Notes: generated by a model from the sequence alone, not told the origin. DNA of 64,000 bases from Nocardioides sp. BP30 (GCF_029873215.1 NZ_CP123620.1:4030001-4094000), one strand, 5' to 3'. Positions 34,225 to 47,957 are shown, counted from the first letter of the stretch. Numbers and translations are program-made.

Positions 34225-35414
34225 GCCTCCCCCGCGAACGTCGTGTCTCCCAGCGCATCGGTGCCATCGCCGAGTCGGCGACCCTGAAGGTCGATGCCCG
34301 GGCCAAGGCGCTGAAGGCCGAGGGCCGCCCGGTGATCGGCTTCGGCGCCGGCGAGCCGGACTTCCCGACGCCCTCCTACATCGTCGATGCGGCCGTCGCC
34401 GCGGCCCGGGACCCGAAGAACCACCGCTACACGCCCGCGGGCGGCCTGCCGGAGCTGAAGAGCGCCATCGTCGCCAAGACGCTGCGGGACTCGGGCTACG
34501 AGATCACCCCGTCGCAGGTGCTGGTGACCAACGGCGGCAAGCAGGCGGTCTACGAGTCGTTCGCGACCCTGCTCGACCCGGGCGACGAGGTGCTGCTGCC
34601 GGCGCCGTACTGGACCACCTACCCCGAGTGCATCCAGCTCGCCGGCGGGGTGGCCGTCGAGGTGTTCGCCGACGAGACCCAGGAGTACAAGGTCACTCCC
34701 GAGCAGCTCGAGGAGGCGCTCACCGAGCGCACCAAGGTGCTGCTCTTCGTCAGCCCGTCCAACCCGACCGGCTCGGTCTACACGGCCGACGAGATCCGGG
34801 CCATCGGCGCGTGGGCGGTGGAGAAGGGCCTGTGGGTCGTCACCGACGAGATCTACGAGCACCTGCTCTACGACGGCGTCGACACCGGCTCGATCGCGAC
34901 GCTGTGCCCCGAGCTGGCGCCGTACACGATCATCCTCAACGGCGTCGCCAAGACCTATGCGATGACCGGCTGGCGGGTGGGCTGGATGGTCGGTCCGGCC
35001 GACCTGGTCAAGGCCGCCACCAACCTGCAGTCGCACGCCACCTCGAACGTCGCCAACGTCTCGCAGCGCGCCGCCATCGCCGCCCTCGAGGGGGACCTGA
35101 CGGCCGTGGACGAGATGAAGGTCGCCTTCGACCGTCGCCGCAGGACCATCGTCAGCATGCTCAGCGAGATCGACGGCGTGGTCTGCCCGACGCCCCAGGG
35201 CGCGTTCTACGTGTTCCCCTCGGTCAAGGGCCTGCTCGAGCGCACCGGGATCGCCACCTCGGCAGAGCTCGCCGAGCACATCCTGGAGAAGGCGGAGGTG
35301 GCTGTCGTGCCGGGCGAGGCGTTCGGCGCTCCCGGCTACCTGCGGCTCTCCTACGCGCTGGGCGACGACGACCTCGCGGAAGGCATCACGCGGCTGCAGA
35401 AGCTGTTTTCGTGA
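34221..35414 (+). CDS. aspC: Aspartate/aromatic aminotransferase, class I PLP
   Basis: 397 residues. [52 protein letters not shown] and the PLP lysine in [16 protein letters not shown] (about 243). Fold type I aminotransferase subgroup I-gamma, usually aspartate aminotransferase. Overlaps HxlR stop and the next gene (ATGA, GTGA). Confidence 0.9.
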   Translation: MSLPRERRVSQRIGAIAESATLKVDARAKALKAEGRPVIGFGAGEPDFPTPSYIVDAAVAAARDPKNHRYTPAGGLPELKSAIVAKTLRDSGYEITPSQVLVTNGGKQAVYESFATLLDPGDEVLLPAPYWTTYPECIQLAGGVAVEVFADETQEYKVTPEQLEEALTERTKVLLFVSPSNPTGSVYTADEIRAIGAWAVEKGLWVVTDEIYEHLLYDGVDTGSIATLCPELAPYTIILNGVAKTYAMTGWRVGWMVGPADLVKAATNLQSHATSNVANVSQRAAIAALEGDLTAVDEMKVAFDRRRRTIVSMLSEIDGVVCPTPQGAFYVFPSVKGLLERTGIATSAELAEHILEKAEVAVVPGEAFGAPGYLRLSYALGDDDLAEGITRLQKLFS

Positions 35415-36478
35415 CCGCTGGTCGAGGAGCGGGTGCCGGCGAGCGCCTCGGGAACCGCGACCTCGCCGCGCTCCCGAAGGCGCACCTCCACCTGCACTTC
35501 ACCGGGTCGATGCGGCACGCCACGCTGCTGGAGCTCGCGGAGCGCGACGGGATCCGGCTGCCCGAGCAGCTGGTCTCGCAGTGGCCGCCGCCGCTGTCGG
35601 CGGCCGACGAGAAGGGCTGGTTCCGCTTCCAGCGGCTCTACGACGTGGCACGGTCCGTCCTGCGCACCCCGGACGACGTCTACCGGCTGGTCCGCGAGGC
35701 GGCCGAGGACGACGTGGCCGAGGGCGGGCGGTGGCTGGAGATCCAGGTGGATCCCTCCGGGTACGCCGCCCGCTTCGGCGGGATCACCGCCTTCACCGAT
35801 CTGGTCCTGGACGCGGTTGCGGTGGCATCGCGGGAGACCGGCCTCGGGATCGCGGTGGTGATCGCCGCCAACCGGACCCGGCACCCGCTGGACGCGCGCA
35901 CGCTCGCCCGGCTGGCCGCGCAGTACGCCGGCCGTGGCGTGGTCGGGTTCGGGCTCTCCAACGACGAGCGGCGCGGATCGACGCGTGAGTTCGCCCCGGC
36001 GTTCGCGATCGCGGAGCGGGCCGGCCTGCGGCTGGTGCCGCACGGCGGTGAGCTGCGCGGTCCCGAGCACGTAGCGGTGTGCCTGGACGCGCTGCACGCC
36101 GATCGGCTGGGTCACGGCGTGCGGTCGGCCGAGGACCCGGCGGTGCTCGAGCGCGTCGCCGAGGCCGGCATCGCGCTGGAGGTCTGCCCGACCTCGAACG
36201 TCGCCCTCGGCGTCTACTCCTCGCTGGCCGAGGTGCCCGTGCCGACCCTGCTCGAGGGCGGAGCGACGATCGCGCTCGGCGCCGACGACCCGCTGCTGTT
36301 CGGCTCCCGCCTGCTGGGCCAGTACGCAGCGGTGCGCGCCGCGCACGACCTGGGTGATGAGACCCTCGCCGAGCTCGCCCGGATGTCGGTCCGCGCCTCG
36401 AGCGCGCCGCCCTCGGTGCAGGCCGAGATCCTCACCGACATCGACGCCTGGCTGCGGGAGCCGGTGCCTGCGCGATGA
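35411..36478 (+). CDS. Adenosine deaminase family protein
   Basis: 355 residues. Metal-binding HLHLH (25-29) followed by FTGS instead of LDGS, catalytic PHGGE (about 199), RLGHGVRS (about 231) and [11 protein letters not shown] with the zinc Asp. All zinc and catalytic residues of adenosine deaminases are present. Starts with GTG overlapping the aspC stop. Whether adenosine, adenine or another aminopurine is the substrate cannot be decided. Confidence 0.85.
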   Translation: MTAGRGAGAGERLGNRDLAALPKAHLHLHFTGSMRHATLLELAERDGIRLPEQLVSQWPPPLSAADEKGWFRFQRLYDVARSVLRTPDDVYRLVREAAEDDVAEGGRWLEIQVDPSGYAARFGGITAFTDLVLDAVAVASRETGLGIAVVIAANRTRHPLDARTLARLAAQYAGRGVVGFGLSNDERRGSTREFAPAFAIAERAGLRLVPHGGELRGPEHVAVCLDALHADRLGHGVRSAEDPAVLERVAEAGIALEVCPTSNVALGVYSSLAEVPVPTLLEGGATIALGADDPLLFGSRLLGQYAAVRAAHDLGDETLAELARMSVRASSAPPSVQAEILTDIDAWLREPVPAR

Positions 36479-37653
36479 GGTGCGGCTACTTCGAGGCCGG
36501 CGTGTGCCGTTCGTGCACGTTCCTCGAGACGCCCTACTCCGTCCAGCTGGCCCGCAAGCAGGACCGGGTCGTCACGGCGCTCGCCGAGGTGGCCCCGGGG
36601 CTGGCCTGGGCGCCCGCCGTCGCCTCGGCCGAGGCGCGGTTCCGCAACAAGGCGAAGATGGTCGTCGCCGGCACGGTCGAGGAGCCGACGCTCGGGATCC
36701 TCGACGCGGACGGTCTGGGCGTCGACCTGCAGGGCTGCGGGCTGCACCAGCCCGGCCTGGAGCGGGCGCTGCCGATGCTCGCGCGCTTCATCACCGCGGC
36801 GCGACTCACGCCGTACGCCGTCCCCCGGCGCACCGGCGAGCTCAAGCACCTGATCGTGACCGAGTCGCCCGACGGCGAGCTCATGGTGCGGTTCGTGCTG
36901 CGCTCCACCGAGGCGCTGGCCCGGCTGCGCTCCCGGCTGCCGGCGTTGCTCGAGGAGGCGCGGCTGACCGGCCCCGGCATCGCCGTCGCATCGGTGAACC
37001 TCCAGCCCGAGCACAAGGCGATCCTGGAGGGCTCCGACGAGATCGCCCTGTACGGCGAGACGCTGCGGATGCGGGTCAACGACATCGACCTGCACCTGCG
37101 GCCGCAGTCCTTCTTCCAGACCAACACCGAGGTCGCCGCCACGCTCTACCGCTCGGCGGCGGCGCTGGTCGACACGGTGGCACCGTCGACCGTCTGGGAC
37201 CTGTACTGCGGCGTCGGCGGGTTCGGCCTGCACCTGGCCGGGCCGGGACGGTCGGTGGTCGGCGTCGAGATCAGCGAGCAGGCGATCGAGTCCGCTCGGA
37301 TCTCCGCAACGGAGCTGGCCTCGACGGGCCCCACCGGCCACACGGGCTCGGCCCTGGCAGCCGGGAGGACGGCATGGATCGCCGCCGACGTGACCCGCTG
37401 GATCACCGAGCAGCCGCTCGCGTCGCGTTCCGATCTGGTCGTGGTGAACCCACCCCGTCGCGGCATCGGCCCGACGCTCGCGGGCTGGCTGGAGGAGTCG
37501 GGCGTGCCGCACGTCGTCTACTCCTCCTGCAACGTCGACTCGCTCGCCCGCGACCTGGCGGCGATGCCCTCCCTGCGGCCGGTGTCGGCGCAGCTGCTCG
37601 ACATGTTCCCGCACACCGGTCATCACGAGGTGCTGATGCTGCTCTCCCGCTGA
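36475..37653 (+). CDS. rlmC: 23S rRNA (uracil747-C5)-methyltransferase
   Basis: 392 residues, TrmA/RlmC family. Fe-S cluster cysteines C3, C11, C14 and C88 ([23 protein letters not shown]); SAM motif DLYCGVGGFGLHLAG (about 242); motif NPPRRGIGP; catalytic Cys in SSCNVDSLARDL (about 352). Lacks a TRAM domain, like RlmC. Overlaps the previous stop (ATGA). Last gene of a plus-strand run. Confidence 0.9.
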   Translation: MRCGYFEAGVCRSCTFLETPYSVQLARKQDRVVTALAEVAPGLAWAPAVASAEARFRNKAKMVVAGTVEEPTLGILDADGLGVDLQGCGLHQPGLERALPMLARFITAARLTPYAVPRRTGELKHLIVTESPDGELMVRFVLRSTEALARLRSRLPALLEEARLTGPGIAVASVNLQPEHKAILEGSDEIALYGETLRMRVNDIDLHLRPQSFFQTNTEVAATLYRSAAALVDTVAPSTVWDLYCGVGGFGLHLAGPGRSVVGVEISEQAIESARISATELASTGPTGHTGSALAAGRTAWIAADVTRWITEQPLASRSDLVVVNPPRRGIGPTLAGWLEESGVPHVVYSSCNVDSLARDLAAMPSLRPVSAQLLDMFPHTGHHEVLMLLSR

Positions 37654-37797
37654 ACGACTTTCGCCGTCACGGACGGTGTCGTGGCGGATTGCGCACCTGT
37701 TCAGCGGTGCTGGACACCTTCCCGGGCGGACAGGACGTTGAAAGCGCCACCGGACCGCCTTCCCCTGCATGGAAGGCGCACCACGCAGGCGCCGCAG

Positions 37798-41120
<3,323 letters not shown>

Positions 41121-41124
<4 letters not shown>

Positions 41125-42302
41125 CTGTTGCCGAACAGGTCGCGGGTGTAGACGAGCTCCTCGACGTCGGCTAGCTCAGGCGTGCGCCGGTTGGCCACGA
41201 TGAGGTCCGAGCGCCGCTTGAGCTCGGCGAGGTCGTGCAGCACCTCGGACCCGAAGAACGTCGGCTCGTGCAGCTCGGGCTCGTAGACGAGCACCTCGAC
41301 CCCCTTGGCCTTGAGCCGCTTCATCACGCCCTGCACCGACGACTCCCGGAAGTTGTCGGAGCCGGCCTTCATGATGAGCCGGTGGATCCCGACCACCTTC
41401 GGGCCGCGGGCGAGGATGTCGCTGGCCACGAAGTCCTTGCGGGTGGTGTTGGAGGCGACGATGGCCGAGATGAGGTTCTGCGGCACGTCGCGGTAGTTCG
41501 CCTGCAGCTGGAGGGTGTCCTTGGGCAGGCAGTAGCCGCCGTACCCGAAGGACGGGTTGTTGTAGTGCGTGCCGATCCGCGGGTCGAGCCCGACGCCGTC
41601 GATGATCTGGCGGGTGTCGAGGCCGTGCAGGGCGGCGAAGGTGTCCAGCTCGTTGAAGTACGCCACCCGCATCGCCAGGTAGGTGTTGGCGAAGAGCTTG
41701 ATCGCCTCCGCCTCGGTGGACTCGGTCAGGAGCACCGGTACGTCGGAGTCCTCGGCCGCCTCGGCGAGCAGGTCGGCGAAGCGCTGCGCCCGGGGGCTGC
41801 GCTCCCCCACCACGATCCGTGACGGGTGCAGGTTGTCGTGCAGCGCCCGGCCCTCGCGCAGGAACTCGGGGCTGAAGATCAGGTTGTCGGTGCCGAGCCG
41901 CTTGGCCGCATCCGCGGTGAACCCGACCGGGACGGTCGACTTGATCACCATCGTGGCGGTCGGGTTGATCGCCGTCACGTCGGCGATCACGCCCTCGACC
42001 GAGGAGGTGTCGAAGTAGTTGGTGGTCTCGTCGTAGTTGGTCGGGGTGGCGATCACCACGTAGTCGGCCTCGGCGTACGCCTGCTCCTTGACCAGGGTGA
42101 AGGTCAGGTCCAGCTCGCGCTCGGTCGGGTTGTGCGCGGCCAGGCGGGTGGAGATGTCCGCGTCCTCGATCGGGCTGCGGCCCTGCTGCAGCATCGCCAC
42201 CCGCTGGGGGTCGATGTCGAAGCACACGACCGTGTTGTGCCGGGCCAGGAGCACCGCCATCGACAGACCGACGTAACCCGTCCCGACCACCGCGATCCTC
42301 AT
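41121..42302 (-). CDS. ugd: UDP-glucose 6-dehydrogenase family
   Basis: 393 residues. N-terminal [17 protein letters not shown] (8-24), [29 protein letters not shown], and the catalytic Cys in [12 protein letters not shown] (about 256). Oxidises UDP-glucose to UDP-glucuronate (or a related UDP-sugar). ATG at 42302 is 7 nt after TATGCT (42315-42310 minus), suggesting a leaderless transcript. An in-frame ATG at 42350 lies inside the neighbour and is rejected. Confidence 0.92.
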
Positions 42303-42324
42303 GGCAGGGAGCATACGCATCGGC

Positions 42325-42990
42325 TCACTCGCCGAGGGCAGCGACGGCATCCAGTACGCCGGCGAGCGCTGCCCGCTGTCCCGCGTCCATCCGGCCGCGG
42401 TGGTAGCCGGCTCCGGCGAGCAGCGTCACGCTCTTGTGCGCCTGCCCGACCGAGACGCCCGCCGCCGCGGCGAGCTCGCGCAGCGGCGCGCTCTCCAGCT
42501 CCGGGTCGGCCAGTAGCGCCGCGATCACGCGCCTGTTGGCGGGGGTCAGCAGGCGCCCGCTGCGGACCTCGGCGGGCTCGGGGTCCGCGTGCTCCCCGAG
42601 CTCGTCGAGGCGGATGCGCTTGCGCCCCGACACCTCGATGAGCACCGTCGCGAACCGTATGGATGCGTTGCCGGCGGCGTCGACGTACCCGACCCCGATC
42701 GCGCGCAGCTGCTCGCCGAGCCTCGGTGAGATCCACGGCGCGACGACCAGGACGGGCGCGGTCGCCTCCGCCGCCGCGGCCAGCACCGCCGCGAGCCGGA
42801 CCGCCGGCACGGCATGTACGGCGAAGCGCTGCCGGGAGCCGCCCCACCGCAGCGCGAGGGTGGCGTCGGCGCGCACCGCCGGCGCGCGCTCGAAGCGCAC
42901 CGAGCAGTCCACGCCCCACGACGCCAGCCGGGAGCGGGCCGCCTCGACCAGCGACTCCACCGTCGTCTCCGCTGTCGTCTCCACCGCCAC
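42325..42990 (-). CDS. AbiEi-like winged-helix protein, possibly truncated
   Basis: 221 residues. The middle block [35 protein letters not shown] followed by a winged helix ([45 protein letters not shown]) is the pattern of proteins annotated as type IV toxin-antitoxin AbiEi antitoxins. The C-terminus ends abruptly after the helix-turn-helix, shorter than usual for that family. No AbiEii nucleotidyltransferase is adjacent, so it may act simply as a regulator. GTG start at 42990. Confidence 0.5.
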   Translation of the reverse strand: MAVETTAETTVESLVEAARSRLASWGVDCSVRFERAPAVRADATLALRWGGSRQRFAVHAVPAVRLAAVLAAAAEATAPVLVVAPWISPRLGEQLRAIGVGYVDAAGNASIRFATVLIEVSGRKRIRLDELGEHADPEPAEVRSGRLLTPANRRVIAALLADPELESAPLRELAAAAGVSVGQAHKSVTLLAGAGYHRGRMDAGQRAALAGVLDAVAALGE

Positions 42991-42993
42991 GAT

Positions 42994-43018
42994 CGTTCAC
43001 GATAGCAAGACGTTCACG
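42994..43018. promoter_or_regulatory. Direct repeat CGTTCACG x2 at the AbiEi-like promoter
   Basis: Two exact 8-bp copies (42994-43001 and 43011-43018) with a 17-bp period, just upstream of the GTG at 42990 and around a -10-like TATCGT on the minus strand. Fits an autoregulatory operator. Confidence 0.4.
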
Positions 43019-43068
43019 CCTGACGAACACTGAGAAAGTGTGAAATTCGGACGGCCGAAGTCTCTCGA

Positions 43069-43090
43069 CCGGGGAGCCCCCGGCTAGAGT
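43069..43090 (+). promoter_or_regulatory. cysD promoter with dyad
   Basis: CCGGGG-AGC-CCCCGG (43069-43083, perfect) directly precedes TAGAGT (43085-43090), which is 7 nt before the cysD ATG. The dyad occupies the spacer, where a repressor could block RNA polymerase. No clear -35. Confidence 0.45.
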
Positions 43091-43097
43091 GCCCGCC

Positions 43098-44012
43098 ATG
43101 ACGTCCACCCATACCGACTACCGGCTGAGTCAGCTCGACCAGTTGGAGGCGGAGTCGATCCACATCTTCCGTGAGGTCGCCGCCGAGTTCGAGAAGCCAG
43201 TGCTGATGTTCTCGGGCGGTAAGGACAGCATCGTGATGATGCGGCTGGCGGAGAAGGCCTTCTACCCGGCCAAGATCCCCTTCCCGGTGCTGCAGGTCGA
43301 CACCGGCTACGACTTCCCCGAGGTCCTGGAGACGCGCGACAACTGGGTGAGCCGGCTCGGCGTACGCCTGATCGTGGCCAGCGTCGAGGACGCCATCAAG
43401 AACGGCGTCGTCGTGGACGATGGCAAGACGAGCCGCAACCGGCTGCAGATCGGCACCCTGCTCAACGCCATCGAGGAGAACGGCTTCACCGCCGCCTTCG
43501 GCGGCGGCCGACGCGACGAGGAGAAGGCCCGGGCGAAGGAGCGCGTGTACTCCCACCGCGACGAGTTCGGCCAGTGGGACCCGAAGATGCAGCGACCCGA
43601 GCTGTGGAGCCTCTACAACGGGCGGCTGCACGAGGGCGAGCACATGCGGATCTTCCCGATCTCGAACTGGACCGAGCTCGACATCTGGGACTACATCCGC
43701 CGTGAGCAGATCGAGATCCCGAGCATCTACTTCAGCCACCAGCGGCGCGTCTTCGAGCGCGACGGGATGCTGCTGACCGAGTCGGAGTTCAACCCCTGCC
43801 GGCCCGGCGAGACGGTCGAGGAGCGCACCGTCCGGTTCCGCACGGTCGGCGACCTCACCCTGACCGGTTGCGTGGAGTCGACCGCGTCGACGCTGGACGA
43901 GATCATCGAGGAGGTCGCTGCCGCCCGGGTCACCGAGCGGGGCGCGACCCGAGGCGACGACCGCTTCTCCGAAGCGGCCATGGAGGACCGGAAGAAGGAG
44001 GGCTACTTCTGA
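43098..44012 (+). CDS. cysD: Sulfate adenylyltransferase subunit 2
   Basis: 304 residues. PP-loop SGGKDSIVMMRLAEKAF (about 40-56), DTGYDFPEVLETRD, FGGGRRDEEKARAKERVYS, FPISNWTELDIWDYI and the C-terminal GCVEST. Forms ATP from the CysN GTPase-coupled synthesis of APS: CysD carries the adenylyl transfer. ATG at 43098 appears leaderless; stop overlaps cysN (TGATG). Confidence 0.95.
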   Translation: MTSTHTDYRLSQLDQLEAESIHIFREVAAEFEKPVLMFSGGKDSIVMMRLAEKAFYPAKIPFPVLQVDTGYDFPEVLETRDNWVSRLGVRLIVASVEDAIKNGVVVDDGKTSRNRLQIGTLLNAIEENGFTAAFGGGRRDEEKARAKERVYSHRDEFGQWDPKMQRPELWSLYNGRLHEGEHMRIFPISNWTELDIWDYIRREQIEIPSIYFSHQRRVFERDGMLLTESEFNPCRPGETVEERTVRFRTVGDLTLTGCVESTASTLDEIIEEVAAARVTERGATRGDDRFSEAAMEDRKKEGYF

Positions 44013-45292
44013 TGGCCACCGAGACTGTGCAGACCAAGAAGAAGCCGATGGACCTGCTCCGCTTCGCCACCGCCGGCTCCGTCGACGACGGCAAGTCGAC
44101 CCTGATCGGGCGACTGCTCTTCGACTCCAAGTCGATCTTCGCCGACCAGCTCGAAGCGGTCGAGCGCACCTCGGAGCAGAAGGGTCACGCCTACGTCGAC
44201 CTCTCCCTGCTCACCGACGGCCTGCGCTCCGAGCGCGAGCAGGGCATCACCATCGACGTCGCCTACCGCTACTTCGCGACGCCGAACCGCAAGTTCATCA
44301 TCGCCGACACCCCGGGCCACGTGCAGTACACCCGCAACATGGTCACGGGCGCCTCCACGGCCGACCTGGGTCTGGTGCTGGTCGATGCCCGTCACGGACT
44401 CACCGAGCAGTCGCGGCGTCACGCCGTACTGCTCTCGCTGCTGCGGGTCCCGCACCTGGTGCTGTGCATCAACAAGATGGACCTGGTCGATTGGTCGCAG
44501 GAGATCTACGACGAGATCCACGCCGAGTTCACCCAGTTCGCCACGAAACTGAACGTGCCCGACCTCGAGGTCATCCCGATCTCGGCGCTCGCCGGGGACA
44601 ACGTGGTGGACCGCTCGCAGAACATGCCGTGGTACTCCGGGCCGACCCTCATGCACCACCTCGAGCATGTCCACGTCGCCTCCGACCGCGACCTGGTCGA
44701 CGCCCGCTTCCCGGTCCAGTACGTCATCCGGCCGAAGTCGGACGAGCACCACGACTACCGGGGGTACGCCGGACAGCTCGCGGGCGGCGTGTTCAAGAAG
44801 GGCGACGAGGTCATCGTGCTGCCCAGCGGCATGACCTCGAAGATCGCCGGCATCGACCTGTTCGACCAGGAGGTCCCCGAGGCCTTCCCGCCGATGTCGG
44901 TGACGATCCGGCTCGAGGACGACGTCGACGTCTCCCGCGGCGACATGATCGCCCGGGTCAAGAACGCCCCGACCCCGACGCAGGACATCGACGCGATGGT
45001 CTGCTGGATGACGAACACGCCGCTGCAGCCCCGGCAGAAGCTGGCCATCAAGCACACCACCCGGACCGGCCGCGCCTTGGTCAAGGACATCCAGTACCGC
45101 CTGGACGTCAACACCCTGCACCGCGACCAGTCCTCCGGCGAGCTCGGCCTCAACGAGATCGGCCGCGTCCAGCTGCGCACCACCCTGCCGCTGCTGGCCG
45201 ACCCCTACTCGAAGAACCGCACCACCGGCTCGTTCATCCTGATCGACGAGGCGACCGGCGTCACCGTCGGCGCGGGCATGATCAACGGCTGA
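44012..45292 (+). CDS. cysN: Sulfate adenylyltransferase subunit 1 (GTPase)
   Basis: 426 residues, CysN only (no fused APS kinase). G1 AGSVDDGKST (21-30), G3 DTPGH (99-103), G4 NKMD (about 154), then EF-Tu-like beta domains. GTP hydrolysis drives APS formation by CysD. No cysC or cysH is adjacent, so APS goes to enzymes encoded elsewhere. Followed by a strong terminator. Confidence 0.95.
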   Translation: MATETVQTKKKPMDLLRFATAGSVDDGKSTLIGRLLFDSKSIFADQLEAVERTSEQKGHAYVDLSLLTDGLRSEREQGITIDVAYRYFATPNRKFIIADTPGHVQYTRNMVTGASTADLGLVLVDARHGLTEQSRRHAVLLSLLRVPHLVLCINKMDLVDWSQEIYDEIHAEFTQFATKLNVPDLEVIPISALAGDNVVDRSQNMPWYSGPTLMHHLEHVHVASDRDLVDARFPVQYVIRPKSDEHHDYRGYAGQLAGGVFKKGDEVIVLPSGMTSKIAGIDLFDQEVPEAFPPMSVTIRLEDDVDVSRGDMIARVKNAPTPTQDIDAMVCWMTNTPLQPRQKLAIKHTTRTGRALVKDIQYRLDVNTLHRDQSSGELGLNEIGRVQLRTTLPLLADPYSKNRTTGSFILIDEATGVTVGAGMING

Positions 45293-45326
45293 CGCCCCGT
45301 CGGCTCGGCGCGCCGAGAACACCGAT

Positions 45327-45369
45327 AGCAGCGATGCCTCCCCGGCCGGGCCGGGGAGGCATCGCTGCT
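45327..45369. terminator. Bidirectional terminator between cysN and a secreted-protein gene
   Basis: Perfect 20-bp stem starting AGCAGCGATGCC with a 3-nt loop, 34 bp after cysN and ending next to the stop of the convergent gene at 45371. Serves both strands. Confidence 0.85.
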
Positions 45370-45370
45370 C

Positions 45371-45940
45371 TCACTCCCAGTGCGGGTGGGTGTGGTCGCC
45401 GGTGCACTCCCACGAGCGGCCCGACGCGTCGTAGCCGACCTGTCCGTACATCGACTGCTTGCAGAACTCGCCGCCCTGGATGCAGCTGCCGCTGCTCGTG
45501 CGGGTGCAGGAGTGCGAGGCCGGCTGGGACGACCCCGACGCCTTGGCCGGCGCTGTGACGTGGATCGTCACGACCGGGCTGACGGCGAGGACGCTGTCGG
45601 CCGCATCCTCCAGGACCGCGCGGTAGCGGATCGTGCCCTGGGGCAGGTGGGACTCGGTGACCCGGCCGCCGGCGGCCCGCGGGAACGCGTCGACCTCCTT
45701 CCACCCCGAGCTCTTCTTCTGCTCCAGCACAACGCCGGTCGCACTCCCCCGGTGCGTGGCGTGCGCCGTCAGCGCGACCCGCCCCGAGGTGGTGATCCGG
45801 TGCGACGAGGCCTTGAGCGTGAGGTGCGGACCCTGACCCGCCTGTGCGGGCATGGACAGGAGGGCGAACGCGCCCACGAGCACGCCCGTCGCCACGACGG
45901 CGAGCAGCACCCGGAACGGCCGAAATGCGAAATTCACCAT
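45371..45940 (-). CDS. Secreted protein with Ig-like segment and Cys-rich C-terminus
   Basis: 189 residues. Signal peptide (about 1-34, ending AQAG), a beta-rich middle (GRVALTAHATHRGSATGVVLEQKKSSGWKEV.. TIRYRAVLEDAADSVLAVSPVVTIHV) and a C-terminal module with four Cys (CTRTSSGSC, FCKQSMYGQVGYDASGRSWEC) ending HTHPHWE. The C-terminal module recurs in actinobacterial exported proteins to my knowledge; function unknown. Confidence 0.75.
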   Translation of the reverse strand: MVNFAFRPFRVLLAVVATGVLVGAFALLSMPAQAGQGPHLTLKASSHRITTSGRVALTAHATHRGSATGVVLEQKKSSGWKEVDAFPRAAGGRVTESHLPQGTIRYRAVLEDAADSVLAVSPVVTIHVTAPAKASGSSQPASHSCTRTSSGSCIQGGEFCKQSMYGQVGYDASGRSWECTGDHTHPHWE

Positions 45941-46017
45941 GCCCGCGAGGTTATGGCGGTCGTCACATCCGCGCAGGCGAATGGGTAAAGAGCGCGGGCC
46001 TCGGGCATCCTTGCCGG

Positions 46018-46224
46018 ATGCATCACCGCGTCTTGAGCCTGGTCACCGCCGCGGCGGTCACGGTGATGCTGCTGTTCGGGGTCGCTGGGCACTCGCGCAT
46101 CTCCGGCCCGGTGATCCTGCGCTTCGGCAACACCACCCACGGCGTCCACCTCGACGACCTGTTCGTGCTGGCGTGCTGGTTGATCGTCATCGGTGTCTGC
46201 GTCCGGCTCTGGCGCCGGGGCTAG
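46018..46224 (+). CDS. Small two-helix membrane protein, unknown
   Basis: 68 residues: hydrophobic segments at about 6-24 (LSLVTAAAVTVMLLFGVAG) and 46-62 (LFVLACWLIVIGVCVRL), short basic C-terminus. GC-rich codon use and third-position bias support coding. Not recognised. Confidence 0.5.
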   Translation: MHHRVLSLVTAAAVTVMLLFGVAGHSRISGPVILRFGNTTHGVHLDDLFVLACWLIVIGVCVRLWRRG

Positions 46225-46311
46225 TGATCTGGACCGGCTCAGCCTTTCAGGCTGGTCGCCAAGACCACTGAAGCGCTCACCGGACCCCTCCGCCTGGTCT
46301 AGGCTGAGGCG

Positions 46312-47649
46312 GTGCTCGGGACGCTCCACAAGAAGCCACGCTTCGACATCCTCATCACCCTCGGCATCAGTCTGGTACTCGTTGACCGGGTCGATTTCCT
46401 GGCGGGCGCCGGTCCGTTCGCTCTGACTCCGTTCCTCGCGCTCGCACCCTTTGTCCTTACCGCGACGATGCTTCACGTGCTGACAACTCGTAGCGAAGAC
46501 CGCGGGGCGGTCTCACTCCGGGGTAAGCGCGGCGCGATGTGGCTGAGCGTTGTGGTTTTGGCGGTGCTCACCTCACTCTTCTTCGGACCCCCAGGACACG
46601 GGCTTGCACGGTCAGCACTTCTGGTCGTCCAAATGAGCGCCGGCGTCTCACTCGTTGCATTAATTCGTTGGAGTGAGAACTGGCGTGCGGTGCGCCGAGG
46701 CGCATACATCGGACTCGCGATCTACGCCATTTTCGATCTTTACCAGTGGGTCCTAGTGCGAGCCCGGATTGGGCTCGGCGAGCACTGGAGCGGCGTCGTA
46801 AACGGGACACTCTCACCCCTTGGTGCCGATGCTTTCCGTTTCACAGGGGCCTGTACAGATCCCAATCGAGCCGTCCCAGCGATCGCCTTCTTCACCTATC
46901 TGCTGCTGGCAGACCCGGTCACGTCGCGGCCCTACCGCCGCTGGACGCAGTACGGCATCTTGAGCGTCGGCCTGGTCATGTCAGCACTTACGTTGTCGCG
47001 CAGCGGCTTGATCGTCTTCTTCATCATCCTTGCTGCCGCGATCGGCACGATGGTGCGCCAGATGCCGCAGGCCGAGCGGGTGCTTTGGTTCGTGCTTGGC
47101 GGCTTCACCTTGGTTTGGTTCGCTCGAGGTACCTGGATCGATGAGTTGGGAGCTCGTTCCATCATCGACACGCGATTGAGCCGCCAAGACGGATCCGCTC
47201 GATCGCATCTCGAACTTCTACACCGCGGCTGGGACGGCAGCACTATCGACTGGCACTTCCTGACAGGCCACGGCTACGGTCAGTCATATCTCTACCTGCA
47301 GGACATTTTTCCGCAGGACATATACGCAAACTACCATTCACTCTTCATCACCATGCTTTTCGAGACAGGCGTGGTCGGACTCATCGCAGTCGTAGCCCTC
47401 ACCGTCGGCCCGTTGCGCTCGCGGAGACGTTGGCTGGCACTCGGCGTCATCGCGTTCAATCTCTTCTACCAAGACATCGCCGACCCGCTCTTCTGGGTCC
47501 AGATTGCATTATTGTGGTTCGTCTCAGACACTCCCCTGGAAGCGCCACCAGATCGAGGCGGAAGCGCCAGTATGCGAGCCCGCAAAATAGCGCCGTTCTT
47601 TGGTCCCAGGCTGCCACATAAAGACCTGATCAGTACAATGCGCGCGTGA
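46312..47649 (+). CDS. Wzy/O-antigen-ligase-like membrane protein
   Basis: 445 residues, about 10-11 hydrophobic segments, with a large extracytoplasmic loop ([31 protein letters not shown], then [21 protein letters not shown]) typical of polysaccharide polymerases and ligases. GTG at 46312 lies 6 nt after TAGGCT. Noticeably lower GC and rarer codons than neighbours. Polymerisation of the repeat unit made by the cluster is the likely role. Confidence 0.75.
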   Translation: MLGTLHKKPRFDILITLGISLVLVDRVDFLAGAGPFALTPFLALAPFVLTATMLHVLTTRSEDRGAVSLRGKRGAMWLSVVVLAVLTSLFFGPPGHGLARSALLVVQMSAGVSLVALIRWSENWRAVRRGAYIGLAIYAIFDLYQWVLVRARIGLGEHWSGVVNGTLSPLGADAFRFTGACTDPNRAVPAIAFFTYLLLADPVTSRPYRRWTQYGILSVGLVMSALTLSRSGLIVFFIILAAAIGTMVRQMPQAERVLWFVLGGFTLVWFARGTWIDELGARSIIDTRLSRQDGSARSHLELLHRGWDGSTIDWHFLTGHGYGQSYLYLQDIFPQDIYANYHSLFITMLFETGVVGLIAVVALTVGPLRSRRRWLALGVIAFNLFYQDIADPLFWVQIALLWFVSDTPLEAPPDRGGSASMRARKIAPFFGPRLPHKDLISTMRA

Positions 47650-47957
47650 CCTCCTATACCAACGTATCTATCAACACGGCCGCAAACGTCTATTTTGACG
47701 GTCGCTGTGTGAGCCACTCCTTCACACTCTCCGACGGCACGCGGAAGTCGGCCGGAGTGATCTTCCCGGCTAGGCTCACCTTCGGCACCGGCAACCCCGA
47801 GACGATGGACATCCAGGCGGGCCGCTGTCGGATCCGTCTTGCTGGTACCGAGGAGTGGCGGGAGTACACAGCGGGCGACTCGTTCTCCGTCCCCGGCGAG
47901 AGCAGCTTCGACATCGAGGTGACCGAACTCCTCGACTACGTCTGTCACTACGGCTGA
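47646..47957 (+). CDS. ppnP: Pyrimidine/purine nucleoside phosphorylase, PpnP (DUF1255) family
   Basis: 103 residues, small cupin: [28 protein letters not shown] and [27 protein letters not shown] are diagnostic. The family phosphorolyses nucleosides. GTG at 47646 overlaps the stop of the Wzy-like gene (GTGA), so it is coupled to a polysaccharide gene, an unusual setting. Confidence 0.88.
   Translation: MTSYTNVSINTAANVYFDGRCVSHSFTLSDGTRKSAGVIFPARLTFGTGNPETMDIQAGRCRIRLAGTEEWREYTAGDSFSVPGESSFDIEVTELLDYVCHYG

Noticed and set aside
37654..37797. Possible terminator between convergent rlmC and rmlCD
   Set aside because: Only weak imperfect hairpins and no T run were seen.
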